Origin: Caballeronia arvi
Lineage (GTDB): Bacteria; Pseudomonadota; Gammaproteobacteria; Burkholderiales; Burkholderiaceae
Reading direction: 5' to 3'
DNA: 64,000 nucleotides
Assembly (NCBI RefSeq): GCF_001544695.2
Contig: NZ_FCOM02000017.1
Span: 1 to 64,000 of the forward strand
A program made the translations under genes and the position numbers. Below are positions 25,155 through 33,685 of this stretch, piece by piece; position 1 is the first letter of the stretch, and every line of letters starts with the position of its first letter. The notes below the pieces were generated by a model. That model worked only from the letters and a program-made list of their open reading frames with translations, was not told the DNA's origin and did no database searches.

Positions 25155-26096
25155 ATGGATACCCTTCACACGACAATGCGCTTTGCGGAGCGCCGCGCGC
25201 CAGGCGCCTGGCCTTTTTTGCTCGGCTGCGTGCTGCTTGGCACCATCGGCGTTTTCCTGCATGAGGCCCACGCCGATCCATTGACCGCGACGTGGTTTCG
25301 CTGCGCATTCGGGCTGCTCGGCATGAGCGCGTGGGTGATCCTGCGCGGGCAAACGCGTTTTCTGCGCCTGACGCGACGCACTGGGCCGTGGGTGCTCGCC
25401 GCCGGCATGCTGATGGTGCTGAACTGGGCGCTCTTCTTCAGCGCGGTCGAGCGCATTTCGGCGGGCGTCGCGATCGTGCTGTTCCATGTTCAGCCGATGT
25501 GGGTGCTGGTGCTCGCATCGTTGTTGCTCAAAGAGGCGATCGGCAGACGGCGCATCGTTGCGGTGGCGGTCGCGATGTTCGGACTGGTGCTTGCGACCGG
25601 CATCGCAGAGCATGCGACGGGCGGCACGCTGAACGCCGGCTATTGGATCGGCGTTGCGGCATGCATCGCGGGTTCGTTCTGTCTGGCGTGCGTGACCATC
25701 ATCGCGAGACGGCTGCGTGAGATGCCGGCCGGCGTCCTCGCGTGGTGGCAATGCGCGGTTGGCACGCTGGTGCTGTGCATCTGGCCGATGGAGCACGGAT
25801 GGCCCGCGTGGGGCGTATCGTGGGCGTGGCTCGCGGGGCTCGGGTTGATCCACACGGGGCTGGCTTATACGCTCATTTACATCGGCATGGCGCGTATGAA
25901 TACGGGGCGCATCGCGGTGCTGCAGTTCGTTTATCCGGCGGTGGCCATCGTCATCGACTGGTGGTATTTCGATCAGCGATTGAGCAGCGTGCAGCTTGCG
26001 GGGATTGCGGTGATGTCGGTGGCGATGTGGTTTGCAGAGGGGGAGCGACGCGTCAATGCCGCCCCCGTCCCGCCTTCTGCGCCCGATCGAGCATGA
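25155..26096 (+). CDS. DMT-superfamily (EamA) permease
   Basis: A 313-residue inner-membrane protein with ten hydrophobic segments in two EamA repeats. Characteristic pieces are LLGTIGVFLHEAHADPLTATWFRC at the N-terminus, RISAGVAIVLFHVQPMWVL near residues 99-117, and NTGRIAVLQFVYPAVAI near 249-265. EamA carriers export or import amino acids and metabolites. The LysR gene divergent from it is the likely regulator. The last 44 bases overlap the convergent LysR gene at 26053. Confidence 0.88.
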   Translation: MDTLHTTMRFAERRAPGAWPFLLGCVLLGTIGVFLHEAHADPLTATWFRCAFGLLGMSAWVILRGQTRFLRLTRRTGPWVLAAGMLMVLNWALFFSAVERISAGVAIVLFHVQPMWVLVLASLLLKEAIGRRRIVAVAVAMFGLVLATGIAEHATGGTLNAGYWIGVAACIAGSFCLACVTIIARRLREMPAGVLAWWQCAVGTLVLCIWPMEHGWPAWGVSWAWLAGLGLIHTGLAYTLIYIGMARMNTGRIAVLQFVYPAVAIVIDWWYFDQRLSSVQLAGIAVMSVAMWFAEGERRVNAAPVPPSAPDRA

Positions 26097-26958
26097 ACTC
26101 GATGAAAGCCAGCGTCGCGCGCGTGTGATGCCGGTTCGGCATATACAGCATGTACATGTGCGTGCCGAAGATGCTGAGACGCCATTCATCGAGCGCGGTG
26201 ACCACATCGCCGCGCCGCATGTCTTCCATCACGACATAATCCGGCACGATCCCGACGCCCAGCCCCGCGAGAATCGAATCGCGCAGAAAGAGAAAGTTCT
26301 CCGATATCACGCTCGGCTCCAGCAGCACTTCATGACGTTCGTCGCCGAGATAGGCGGCCACCCGCGTCTGCTTGCCGACCACCGACGCGGTGATCACCGG
26401 CGCCACGCGCAGTTCTTCGAGCCGCGTCGGCATGCCGTGCGCCTGCGCATACGCCGACGACGCGCACGCGACATAACGCACCGGCCCCATATCGCGCGCG
26501 ACGAGGCTCGGCGGCGGCTCGGGCATCACGCGTACGGCGATATCGACTTCATCGCGCATCAGATCTTCGACGCGATTCTCGAACATCACGTCGAGCACGA
26601 TATCCGGATACTCCCGCTTGAACGCGATCAGCCATTCCGACATCACGAGCTGCCCGTAACCGCTCGGCACCGATAGCCGCACGCGTCCCTGTAGCCGTTG
26701 CCCGAGCGTCGACACCGATTCCTGCGCCGCGAGCAGCGCGTTGCGGATCGACAGGCCATGCTCATACAGTTTCAGGCCGAGTTCGGTCGGCTCGACGCGG
26801 CGCGTCGTGCGCCGCACGAGTTGCAGGCCGACCGACTTTTCGAGCTGGTTCAGGTGATAGCTGACATTGGCGCGGCTCATCTTGAGGCGGCGCGCGGCTT
26901 CGCTCAGATTGCCCGCATCGAGGATTTCGACCAGCAGCGTGAGTTCGTTGACATCCAT
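26053..26958 (-). CDS. LysR-family transcriptional regulator of the adjacent beta-oxidation operon (inferred)
   Basis: A 301-residue regulator. HTH: MDVNELTLLVEILDAGNLSEAA, then RANVSYHLNQLEKSVG; the wing is RRTTRRVEPTELG. I use the ATG at 26958 rather than an in-frame TTG 18 bases upstream because LysR proteins normally begin about six residues before the first helix. It is divergent from the enoyl-CoA hydratase/dehydrogenase gene, with repeated TGTCAA boxes between them. The 3' end overlaps the DMT permease by 44 bases on the opposite strand. Confidence 0.88.
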   Translation of the reverse strand: MDVNELTLLVEILDAGNLSEAARRLKMSRANVSYHLNQLEKSVGLQLVRRTTRRVEPTELGLKLYEHGLSIRNALLAAQESVSTLGQRLQGRVRLSVPSGYGQLVMSEWLIAFKREYPDIVLDVMFENRVEDLMRDEVDIAVRVMPEPPPSLVARDMGPVRYVACASSAYAQAHGMPTRLEELRVAPVITASVVGKQTRVAAYLGDERHEVLLEPSVISENFLFLRDSILAGLGVGIVPDYVVMEDMRRGDVVTALDEWRLSIFGTHMYMLYMPNRHHTRATLAFIEFMLDRAQKAGRGRH

Positions 26959-26970
26959 GGCGATATTGAT

Positions 26971-27017
26971 TGTCAAAAGCGATTTGACAGTCTGTCAATC
27001 GTCGCTGTAATTGTCAA
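26971..27017. promoter_or_regulatory. cluster of four TGTCAA/TTGACA boxes, likely LysR operator
   Basis: TGTCAA occurs at 26971-26976, 26993-26998 and 27012-27017, and its reverse complement TTGACA at 26984-26989. The middle pair forms the palindrome TTGACA-gtc-TGTCAA (26984-26998). All lie between the divergent LysR and beta-oxidation genes. The density is far above chance. TTGACA could also serve as a -35 element of the operon promoter. Confidence 0.55.
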
Positions 27018-27084
27018 GGATGCCTTTCCCCGCGAGAATGCATCCACGCCATTCCGAAAAAAATCCAATCAGGAGACTCGATCC

Positions 27085-29211
27085 ATGACGCTCTCGAGCG
27101 CGCCCGAAACCGCGGCCGTCCAACACGAATTGCGCGGCAGCGTCCTCGTCGTGACGATCGATCATGCGCCCGTCAACGCGATCAACGCCGCCGTGCGGCG
27201 CGGCCTCATCGACGCGATCGACGCCGCCGATGCGAACGCGTCCGCGCGCGCGGTGCTGATCGTGGGCGCGGGCCGCGGCTTCATCGCCGGCGCGGATATC
27301 CGCGAGTTCGGCAAGCCGGCAGTGCCGCCGTCGCTGCCCGACGCGTGCAACCGTATCGAAGCGTGCAGCAAGCCGGTCGTCGCGGCGATCCACGGCGCGG
27401 CGCTCGGCGGCGGGCTGGAAATCGCGCTGGCGTCGCATTACCGGATCGCCGTCGAGGGTGCGAAGCTCGGCCTGCCGGAAGTGCTGCTGGGTCTTTTGCC
27501 CGGCGCGGGCGGCACGCAGCGCTCGGCGCGTCTGATCGGCGCCGAGGCCGCGTTGTCGCTGATGCTGAGCGGCCGTCACGTCGGCGCGCAGGAAGCGCTG
27601 CGTCTCGGTCTCGTCGATCGCGTCGGCCAGAGCGATGACGTGTTCGCCGAAGGGCTCGCCTACACGCACGAACTCATCGCGACGCAGGCCGCTCCGCGTC
27701 GCACGAAAAACGCGCGCGGTCTCGCGGACAAGGACGCGAGCAACGCCGCGATCGCGGCCGCGCGCGCGCAAACGCAGAAGAAATCGCGTGGGCTGCTGTC
27801 GCCGCTGAAGATCGTCGATTGCGTGGAAGCGGCGCTGAATCTTCCCTTCGATGAAGGTCTGCGCTTCGAGCGCGAACGATTCCTCGAATGCCGCGAAAGT
27901 CCGCAGCGCGCGGGGCTCGTGCATGCGTTCTTCGCCGAGCGCGAGGTGCAGAAGTCGCCGGAAACGCGCGACGCCAGGCCGCGCGAGATTCGCTCGGTGG
28001 GCGTCGTCGGCGGCGGAACGATGGGCGCGGGCATCGCCGTCGCGCTGCTCGATGCGGGCCGCGCGGTGACGATGATCGAACGCGACGATGCATCGCTCGA
28101 ACGCGGCCGCGCGCACGTCGAAAACGTGTACGACGCGCTGATCGGGAAAGGGCGCATCCCGCAGGAAACGAAGGTGCGCGCACTGCAGCGCTTCGAAGGC
28201 GCCACGCGCTACGACGCACTCGCCGACGCCGATCTCGTGATCGAAGCCGTCTTCGAGGATATGGCCGTGAAGAAAGCCGTGTTTGCCGAGCTCGATCGCG
28301 TGTGCAAGCCGGGCGCGGTGCTCGCGACCAACACGTCGTATCTCGACATCGACGAGATCGCGGCGAGCATCTCGCGTCCGCAAGACGTGCTCGGGCTGCA
28401 CTTCTTCTCGCCGGCGAACATCATGAAGCTGCTCGAAGTGCTCGTGCCCGCGCGCGCCGCCGCCGATGTCGTCGCGACCGGCTTCGAGCTCGCGAAGAAG
28501 CTGAAGAAAGTGGCGGTGCGCGCGGGCGTGTGCGATGGCTTCATCGGCAATCGCATGCTCGCGGTGTATCGCGCAGCGGCGGACCATTTGCTGGAAGACG
28601 GCGCATCGCCGTATCAGATCGATCAAGCTGTGCGCGACTTCGGCTTTCCGATGGGCCCGTATCAGGTCATCGATCTCGCCGGCGGCGATATCGGCTGGGC
28701 CGCGAGAAAGCGCCGCGCCGCGACGCGCGATCCGAACGCGCGCTATGTGCGTATCGGCGATGAATTATGCGAGCGCGGCTGGTTCGGCCAGAAGACGGGA
28801 CGCGGTTTCTATCGCTACGAAGATGGCGCGCGCATCGGCAAGCCGGATGCGGAAGTCGAGGCGATCATCGACGCAGAGCGCGCGCGTGCTGGCATCACGC
28901 CGCGCATGTTCAGCGACGACGAGATCGTGCGCCGCTACATGGCCGCGATGATCAACGAAGGCGCGAACATCGTGCATGAAGGCATTGCGCAGCGCCCGCT
29001 CGATGTCGACGCCACGCTGATGCACGGCTTCGGTTTTCCGCGTCATCGCGGCGGTCCGATGCACTACGCGGACACTATCGGCCTTGCCAGCGTGCTCGCC
29101 GATATCCGCGCATTCGCGAAGGACGATCCGCTGTTCTGGCGCGCATCGCCATTGATCGTCGATCTCGTCGAGCGTGGCAAGAATTTCGCGAGCCTGAATC
29201 AATCTTCATAG
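27085..29211 (+). CDS. bifunctional enoyl-CoA hydratase / 3-hydroxyacyl-CoA dehydrogenase (FadJ/PimF-like)
   Basis: A 708-residue fusion. The N-terminal crotonase domain (about residues 12-200) shows the oxyanion-hole pieces GRGFIAGADIREFG near 68-81 and AIHGAALGGGLEIALA near 102-117, and a glutamate in GLPEVLLGLLPGAGGTQR near 132-149. The dehydrogenase domain begins with VGVVGGGTMGAGIAVALL near 304-321, followed by the C-terminal helical repeats (about 485-580 and 615-700). It catalyses two consecutive steps of beta-oxidation. AGGAGA lies 8 bases before the ATG at 27085. With the two acyl-CoA dehydrogenases it resembles pimF-pimC-pimD of dicarboxylic acyl-CoA degradation. No thiolase or CoA ligase is present. 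Confidence 0.92.
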   Translation: MTLSSAPETAAVQHELRGSVLVVTIDHAPVNAINAAVRRGLIDAIDAADANASARAVLIVGAGRGFIAGADIREFGKPAVPPSLPDACNRIEACSKPVVAAIHGAALGGGLEIALASHYRIAVEGAKLGLPEVLLGLLPGAGGTQRSARLIGAEAALSLMLSGRHVGAQEALRLGLVDRVGQSDDVFAEGLAYTHELIATQAAPRRTKNARGLADKDASNAAIAAARAQTQKKSRGLLSPLKIVDCVEAALNLPFDEGLRFERERFLECRESPQRAGLVHAFFAEREVQKSPETRDARPREIRSVGVVGGGTMGAGIAVALLDAGRAVTMIERDDASLERGRAHVENVYDALIGKGRIPQETKVRALQRFEGATRYDALADADLVIEAVFEDMAVKKAVFAELDRVCKPGAVLATNTSYLDIDEIAASISRPQDVLGLHFFSPANIMKLLEVLVPARAAADVVATGFELAKKLKKVAVRAGVCDGFIGNRMLAVYRAAADHLLEDGASPYQIDQAVRDFGFPMGPYQVIDLAGGDIGWAARKRRAATRDPNARYVRIGDELCERGWFGQKTGRGFYRYEDGARIGKPDAEVEAIIDAERARAGITPRMFSDDEIVRRYMAAMINEGANIVHEGIAQRPLDVDATLMHGFGFPRHRGGPMHYADTIGLASVLADIRAFAKDDPLFWRASPLIVDLVERGKNFASLNQSS

Positions 29212-29223
29212 GGATCAGCCGTC

Positions 29224-30414
29224 ATGGACCTGAAATTCACCGCAGAGGAAGAGTCGTTCCGTGCCGAAGTGCTCGAATTCCTGCGCACGTCGTTGCCGGA
29301 GCGCATCGCGCAAAAAGTACGCACGGGCAAGCGCCTGACACGCGACGACATGGCCCAATGGCACGGCATTCTCGACTCGAAAGGCTGGCTCGCGAATCAC
29401 TGGCCCAAGGAATACGGCGGACCCGGTTGGACCGCGGTGCAGAAGTTCATCTTCGAGAACGAATGCGCGATTGCGGGCGCGCCGCGCATCGTGCCCTTCG
29501 GCGTGAACATGCTCGGGCCGGTGCTCATCAAGTACGGCAGCGAGGCGCAGAAGCGCTACTGGCTGCCGCGCATTCTCGATGGCTCCGACTGGTGGTGTCA
29601 GGGTTATTCGGAGCCGGGCGCGGGCTCTGATCTCGCGGCGGTGCGCACATCGGCGGTGCGCGGTATCGATGATCAGGGCGAGCACTACATCGTCAACGGA
29701 CAGAAGACGTGGACCACGCTCGCGCACTACGCGAACATGATCTTCTGCCTCGTGCGCACCTCGCAGGATGCACGCAAGCAGGAAGGCATCAGCTTTCTGC
29801 TGATCGACATGAACACGCCGGGCGTGGAAGTGCGTCCGATCATCACGCTCGACGGCGAGCATGAAGTCAACGAAGTCTTCTTCACCGATGTCCGCGTGCC
29901 CGCCGCGAATCTCGTCGGCGAGGAGAACATGGGCTGGACGTATGCGAAGTATCTGCTGACCTACGAGCGCACGAATATTGCGGGCGTGGGCTTTTCGGTT
30001 GCAGCGCTGGGCCGCCTGAAAGCGGCTGCGGGCAAGATGCAGAGCAATGGCCGTGCGCTGATCGACGATCCCTTGTTCGCCGCGCGACTCGCGCGTGTGG
30101 AGATCGATCTCGAGAACATGAAAACGACGAACCTGCGTGTGCTCGCGGCGGTTGCGGGCGGCGGCGCGCCGGGCGCGGAAAGCTCGATGCTCAAGATTCG
30201 CGGAACCGAAATTCGCCAGGAGATCTCGTCGTTGATGCGCCGCGCGATGGGGCCGTATGCGCAGCCGTTCATCGAAGAAGCATTCGAAGATGATACGGAT
30301 GCCGAAGCATCGACGGCAGCCGCGCAGTACTTCAACAATCGAAAGCTGTCGATCTTCGGCGGCTCCAACGAAATTCAGAAGAACATCATCGCGAAGATGA
30401 TGCTCGGGCTTTAA
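29224..30414 (+). CDS. acyl-CoA dehydrogenase, PimC (large-subunit)-like
   Basis: A 396-residue FAD-dependent acyl-CoA dehydrogenase: N-terminal helical domain, the middle beta-domain with YSEPGAGSDLAAVRTSA (near residues 129-145) and a C-terminal helical domain ending in FGGSNEIQKNIIAKMMLGL. The FAD contact QKTWTTLAHYANM lies near 160-172. It begins 12 bases after the FadJ/PimF-like gene and 12 bases before a second, smaller paralogue. Such large/small pairs occur in pimeloyl-CoA dehydrogenase, where both are needed. Substrate could equally be another medium-chain or branched acyl-CoA. Confidence 0.9.
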   Translation: MDLKFTAEEESFRAEVLEFLRTSLPERIAQKVRTGKRLTRDDMAQWHGILDSKGWLANHWPKEYGGPGWTAVQKFIFENECAIAGAPRIVPFGVNMLGPVLIKYGSEAQKRYWLPRILDGSDWWCQGYSEPGAGSDLAAVRTSAVRGIDDQGEHYIVNGQKTWTTLAHYANMIFCLVRTSQDARKQEGISFLLIDMNTPGVEVRPIITLDGEHEVNEVFFTDVRVPAANLVGEENMGWTYAKYLLTYERTNIAGVGFSVAALGRLKAAAGKMQSNGRALIDDPLFAARLARVEIDLENMKTTNLRVLAAVAGGGAPGAESSMLKIRGTEIRQEISSLMRRAMGPYAQPFIEEAFEDDTDAEASTAAAQYFNNRKLSIFGGSNEIQKNIIAKMMLGL

Positions 30415-30426
30415 AGGAATCGCGCG

Positions 30427-31566
30427 ATGAATTTCCAGCACACCGAAGACCGGCGGATGCTCGCGGATTCGCTGAACCGCTTCATCGTCGAGCAATATGG
30501 GTTCGAAATGCGCGACCGCATTGCGCGCTCGGACGAAGGCTTCAGCCGCGACATGTGGCAGCGCTTTTGCGAGCTCGGCATCATCGGCGCGTTCTTCGAT
30601 GAAGCGGCGGGCGGCTTCGGCGGCGATGGATTCGATGTCGCCGTCGTGTTCGAAGCGCTCGGGCGCGGGCTCGTCGTCGAGCCGTTTCTCGATGCGCTGA
30701 TCGTCGGGCGCGCGCTTGCACATGCGGGCAACGAGGCGCAGCGCGAGATCATCGCGAAGATGATCGATGGCTCAACCATCGCGGCATTCGCGCACGATGA
30801 ACCGGGCTCGCACTACGAGCGCGCACGCGTGACGACGCGCGCCACGCGGCGGGGCGATCAATGGGTGCTGAAGGGCGCGAAGGGCGTCGTGCAGCAGGGC
30901 GAGCATGCCGACGTGCTGCTCGTGTCGGCGCGCACGTCCGGCGGCGATTTCGAACGAGCGGGCATAGCGCTTTTCTTGGTGCCGCGTGAGCATCGGGGCG
31001 TGGGTGTCCGTGGCTATCGAAAGATCGATGGCGGACGCGCAGCGGAAGTCGTGCTCGACGATGTAACGCTCGATGCCGATGCTGTCATCGGTCATGAAGG
31101 CGATGGCTACGCGACGCTCGAACATGCGGTGGGTTATGGACTCGTCGCGCTGGCATCGGAAGCGGTCGGCGCGATGGACGTCGCGAAAGAGCACACGCTC
31201 GAGTATCTGCGCACGCGAAAGCAGTTCGGCGTGCCGATCGGCGCGTTTCAGGCGCTGCAGCATCGCATGGCCGACGTGCTGCTCGACATCGAACAGGCGC
31301 GCTCGGCTGCGATCAACGCGGCGGCGGCGGTCAGTGAATCGGGTGTCGCGCGTGAGCGTGCGTTGTCGGCGGCGAAGTATTCGGTCGGACGCATCGGCGC
31401 GCGCGTCGCGGAGGAGTCGATTCAACTGCACGGCGGCATCGGCATGACGTGGGAGCTGCCGCTTTCTCACTACGCGAAGCGCCTCGTGATGATCGATCAT
31501 CAACTCGGCGACGAGGATCATCATCTTGCCCGCTACATCGAGCTTGGACGCGCTTTGGCTGCTTGA
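30427..31566 (+). CDS. acyl-CoA dehydrogenase, PimD (small-subunit)-like
   Basis: A 379-residue acyl-CoA dehydrogenase paralogue. The middle domain (AAFAHDEPGSHYERARV near residues 118-134) deviates from the usual EPGAGSD and suggests an altered acyl or FAD site. The C-terminal domain contains RKQFGVPIGAFQALQHRMAD near 262-281 and ESIQLHGGIGMTWELPLSHY near 331-350. Pairing with the preceding gene is as for PimC/PimD. It is the last gene of the operon; the small gene at 31608 follows after 41 bases and may be separate. Confidence 0.9.
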   Translation: MNFQHTEDRRMLADSLNRFIVEQYGFEMRDRIARSDEGFSRDMWQRFCELGIIGAFFDEAAGGFGGDGFDVAVVFEALGRGLVVEPFLDALIVGRALAHAGNEAQREIIAKMIDGSTIAAFAHDEPGSHYERARVTTRATRRGDQWVLKGAKGVVQQGEHADVLLVSARTSGGDFERAGIALFLVPREHRGVGVRGYRKIDGGRAAEVVLDDVTLDADAVIGHEGDGYATLEHAVGYGLVALASEAVGAMDVAKEHTLEYLRTRKQFGVPIGAFQALQHRMADVLLDIEQARSAAINAAAAVSESGVARERALSAAKYSVGRIGARVAEESIQLHGGIGMTWELPLSHYAKRLVMIDHQLGDEDHHLARYIELGRALAA

Positions 31567-31607
31567 GCGCGTGCCTTGCAAATGAACTAGCCTGAGGCCC
31601 GAAGACC

Positions 31608-31862
31608 ATGCTTGCGATCATCAACGACACCGTCCGAAGCGACGCGGCCAAGCTCGCCGACAAGGAAGATGCCACGCTCTGGCGCTGGTTTTCCGGACTC
31701 TACGACGAAGGACGAATCCGCTGGTGCCGGTCCGCGCAAGGATGGCTCGTCAGCGTGGACCACAAGCATCTCGCGACCGAGCCGGACTTCGATGCGGCGA
31801 TTCGCGTATCGCGTGAACGGTACTACAGCGGCAGGCTGAAACGCGCGGAACTTCGTCGCTGA
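31608..31862 (+). CDS. small conserved-looking hypothetical protein
   Basis: An 84-residue, basic/acidic mixed protein (TLWRWFSGLYDEGRIRWCRSAQGWLVSVDHKHLA in two strand-like pieces) without signal or membrane segment. Good codon bias and an ATG just after a CCCGAAGACC leader support it, though no strong ribosome site is visible. I do not recognise a family. It lies between the beta-oxidation operon and the operator-like repeat of the next operon. Confidence 0.55.
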   Translation: MLAIINDTVRSDAAKLADKEDATLWRWFSGLYDEGRIRWCRSAQGWLVSVDHKHLATEPDFDAAIRVSRERYYSGRLKRAELRR

Positions 31863-31875
31863 AGCAAGCTTGTGT

Positions 31876-31914
31876 ATCGCAATGTATCCGGACCATGCAC
31901 CGATACATTGCGAT
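31876..31914. promoter_or_regulatory. perfect 13-bp inverted repeat, operator-like
   Basis: ATCGCAATGTATC (31876-31888) and GATACATTGCGAT (31902-31914) are exact reverse complements separated by 13 bases. They lie in the 138-base gap before the epoxide-hydrolase-like gene. There is no T run, so a transcription-factor site (dimer of dimers or a looped operator) is more likely than a terminator, though a hairpin cannot be excluded. No regulator gene is adjacent. Confidence 0.6.
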
Positions 31915-32000
31915 TCAACTTAACGCGCATTCGACATGAGCCGGATACGTCAGCCGGTTCCAATATCCCCAAGCCAACACGCACAACAAGGGGAAATGCC

Positions 32001-33038
32001 ATGTCGGATCAGATCAATACACGCCGCCGCCGTTTGCTGGGCACGACCGTTGCCGGCATCGGCCTTCTCGAACTCGGCCTGAGCGGGCTCGCGAAAGCGC
32101 AGCAGGCGAGCACGTCGCGCAGCGTGTCCGCGCCGCCCGCTTCGTTCACGAATCTCCGCCATGTCGAGACGCCGACGCTTCGCATCGGCTATGCGGAAGC
32201 CGGGCCGCACAATGGTCCCGTCGTCATACTCGTACACGGCTGGCCTTACGACATCCATAGCTTCGCCGAAGTCACGCCGATGCTCACAGCAGCGGGTTAT
32301 CGCGTGCTCGTTCCGTATCTGCGAGGCTATGGCCCGACGCGCATTCTTTCCGCCGATACGCCGCGCAACGGACAGCAGGCGGCAATTGCGCATGACATCA
32401 TCGAATTCATGGATGCCTTGAAGATCGACAAGGCGATTCTCGGCGGCTTCGACTGGGGCGCGCGCACGGTCAATATCATCGCGGCGCTGTGGCCGGAGCG
32501 CTGCAAGGCGATGGTGTCGGTGAGCGGCTATCTCATCGGCAATCAGAAGGCCGGCGAGAAGCCGTTGCCGCCGAAGGCGGAACTGCAATGGTGGTATCAG
32601 TTCTACTTCGCGACGGAGCGCGGCCGCGCGGGTTACGAAGCGAACCGTCACGACTTCAACAAGCTGATCTGGCGTCTCGCATCGCCGCAATGGCAGTTCG
32701 ACGATACCGCTTATGAAATTTCGGCCGCTTCGTTCGATAATCCGGATCACGTGGAAATCGTGATTCACAACTATCGCTGGCGTCTGGGACTCGCGCAGGG
32801 CGAGCCGCAATTCGATGCGCTCGAAGCGCGCCTCGCCACCGCGCCGACGATCGCCGTGCCGACCATCACGATGGAAGGCGATGCGAACGGCGCGCCGCAT
32901 CCCGAGCCGTCCGCGTATGCGAAGAAGTTCACCGGCAAGTATGAGCATCGGAATATCGGCGGCGGTGTCGGGCATAACTTGCCGCAGGAAGCGCCGCGCG
33001 CTTTCGCCGATGCGATCATCGATGTCGCGCGCTTTTGA
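32001..33038 (+). CDS. exported alpha/beta hydrolase, epoxide-hydrolase-like
   Basis: A 345-residue alpha/beta-hydrolase. The N-terminus has four consecutive arginines (RRRRLLGTTVAGIGLLELG), which fits a Tat-type signal, with cleavage expected after the AKAQ region near residue 35. Motifs: HGWP oxyanion loop near residues 80-83, nucleophile elbow GGFDWGAR near 148-155 with aspartate in place of serine, and the catalytic histidine in VGHNLP near 329-334. An HGWP plus Asp nucleophile is typical of epoxide hydrolases and haloalkane dehalogenases. ATG at 32001 is chosen over a longer frame because the signal begins there. It is followed after 26 bases by a cytochrome P460, also exported. Confidence 0.85.
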   Translation: MSDQINTRRRRLLGTTVAGIGLLELGLSGLAKAQQASTSRSVSAPPASFTNLRHVETPTLRIGYAEAGPHNGPVVILVHGWPYDIHSFAEVTPMLTAAGYRVLVPYLRGYGPTRILSADTPRNGQQAAIAHDIIEFMDALKIDKAILGGFDWGARTVNIIAALWPERCKAMVSVSGYLIGNQKAGEKPLPPKAELQWWYQFYFATERGRAGYEANRHDFNKLIWRLASPQWQFDDTAYEISAASFDNPDHVEIVIHNYRWRLGLAQGEPQFDALEARLATAPTIAVPTITMEGDANGAPHPEPSAYAKKFTGKYEHRNIGGGVGHNLPQEAPRAFADAIIDVARF

Positions 33039-33064
33039 AGCCATAAGAAAAGGAGTCGAGCGAA

Positions 33065-33562
33065 ATGCTGCGAAGGACCATCGTTTGCTTGTCGTTGCTT
33101 TTGTCGCCGGTTGCGCATCACGCGCTGGCGGAGCCGTCGAAAGCTGCGGCCTCGCCGATTTATGGCGTCACCATTCCCGAGGGTTATCGCAAGTGGGAGC
33201 TGATCGCGCCCGCGGAAGAGGCCGCACCGCTCGATGAACTGCGCGTCGTGCTGGGCAATCCTGTCGCGATCAAAGCGATCGAGCACGCGACGCAGCCTTA
33301 TCCCGATGGCACCATCCTCGTGAAGCTCGCATACAAGCGCAAGCAATCGCCCGACTTCGAACCCGCGACGGTGCCCGGACAGCCGACGACCGTGCAGGTG
33401 ATGGTGAAGGACTCGCGCCGGTACGCGTCGACGGGAGGCTGGGGCTTCGGGCGCTTCGTGAACGGACAGCCCGTGGATGCGGCACAGCATCAGACGTGCT
33501 TCGCGTGTCATGCGGCGCGCGTGAAGGATCGGGATTACGTGTTCACGCGATTTGCGCCGTGA
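33065..33562 (+). CDS. exported cytochrome P460-like c-type haem protein
   Basis: A 165-residue periplasmic protein. Signal peptide residues about 1-22 (TIVCLSLLLSPVAHHALA). The body matches the cytochrome P460 family: the early YGVTIPEGYRKWELIAP motif near residues 33-49 and a C-terminal CFACH (CxxCH) haem site near 150-154. P460 proteins carry a covalently bound haem with a lysine cross-link and oxidise hydroxylamine or detoxify NO. AAGGAG sits 9 bases before the ATG. Co-transcription with the epoxide-hydrolase-like gene is likely; why the two belong together is not known. Confidence 0.85.
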   Translation: MLRRTIVCLSLLLSPVAHHALAEPSKAAASPIYGVTIPEGYRKWELIAPAEEAAPLDELRVVLGNPVAIKAIEHATQPYPDGTILVKLAYKRKQSPDFEPATVPGQPTTVQVMVKDSRRYASTGGWGFGRFVNGQPVDAAQHQTCFACHAARVKDRDYVFTRFAP

Positions 33563-33685
33563 GCCCAAATTCCCCGCTCCCCACCCAAATCCGCCAAATA
33601 AGAGAGAATATCGGCCGAGCTCGCTAACCAGGGATCATGCAGAGCAAAGATAAACTCGCGAGCCAGTATCCGGGATCTCCAAATA

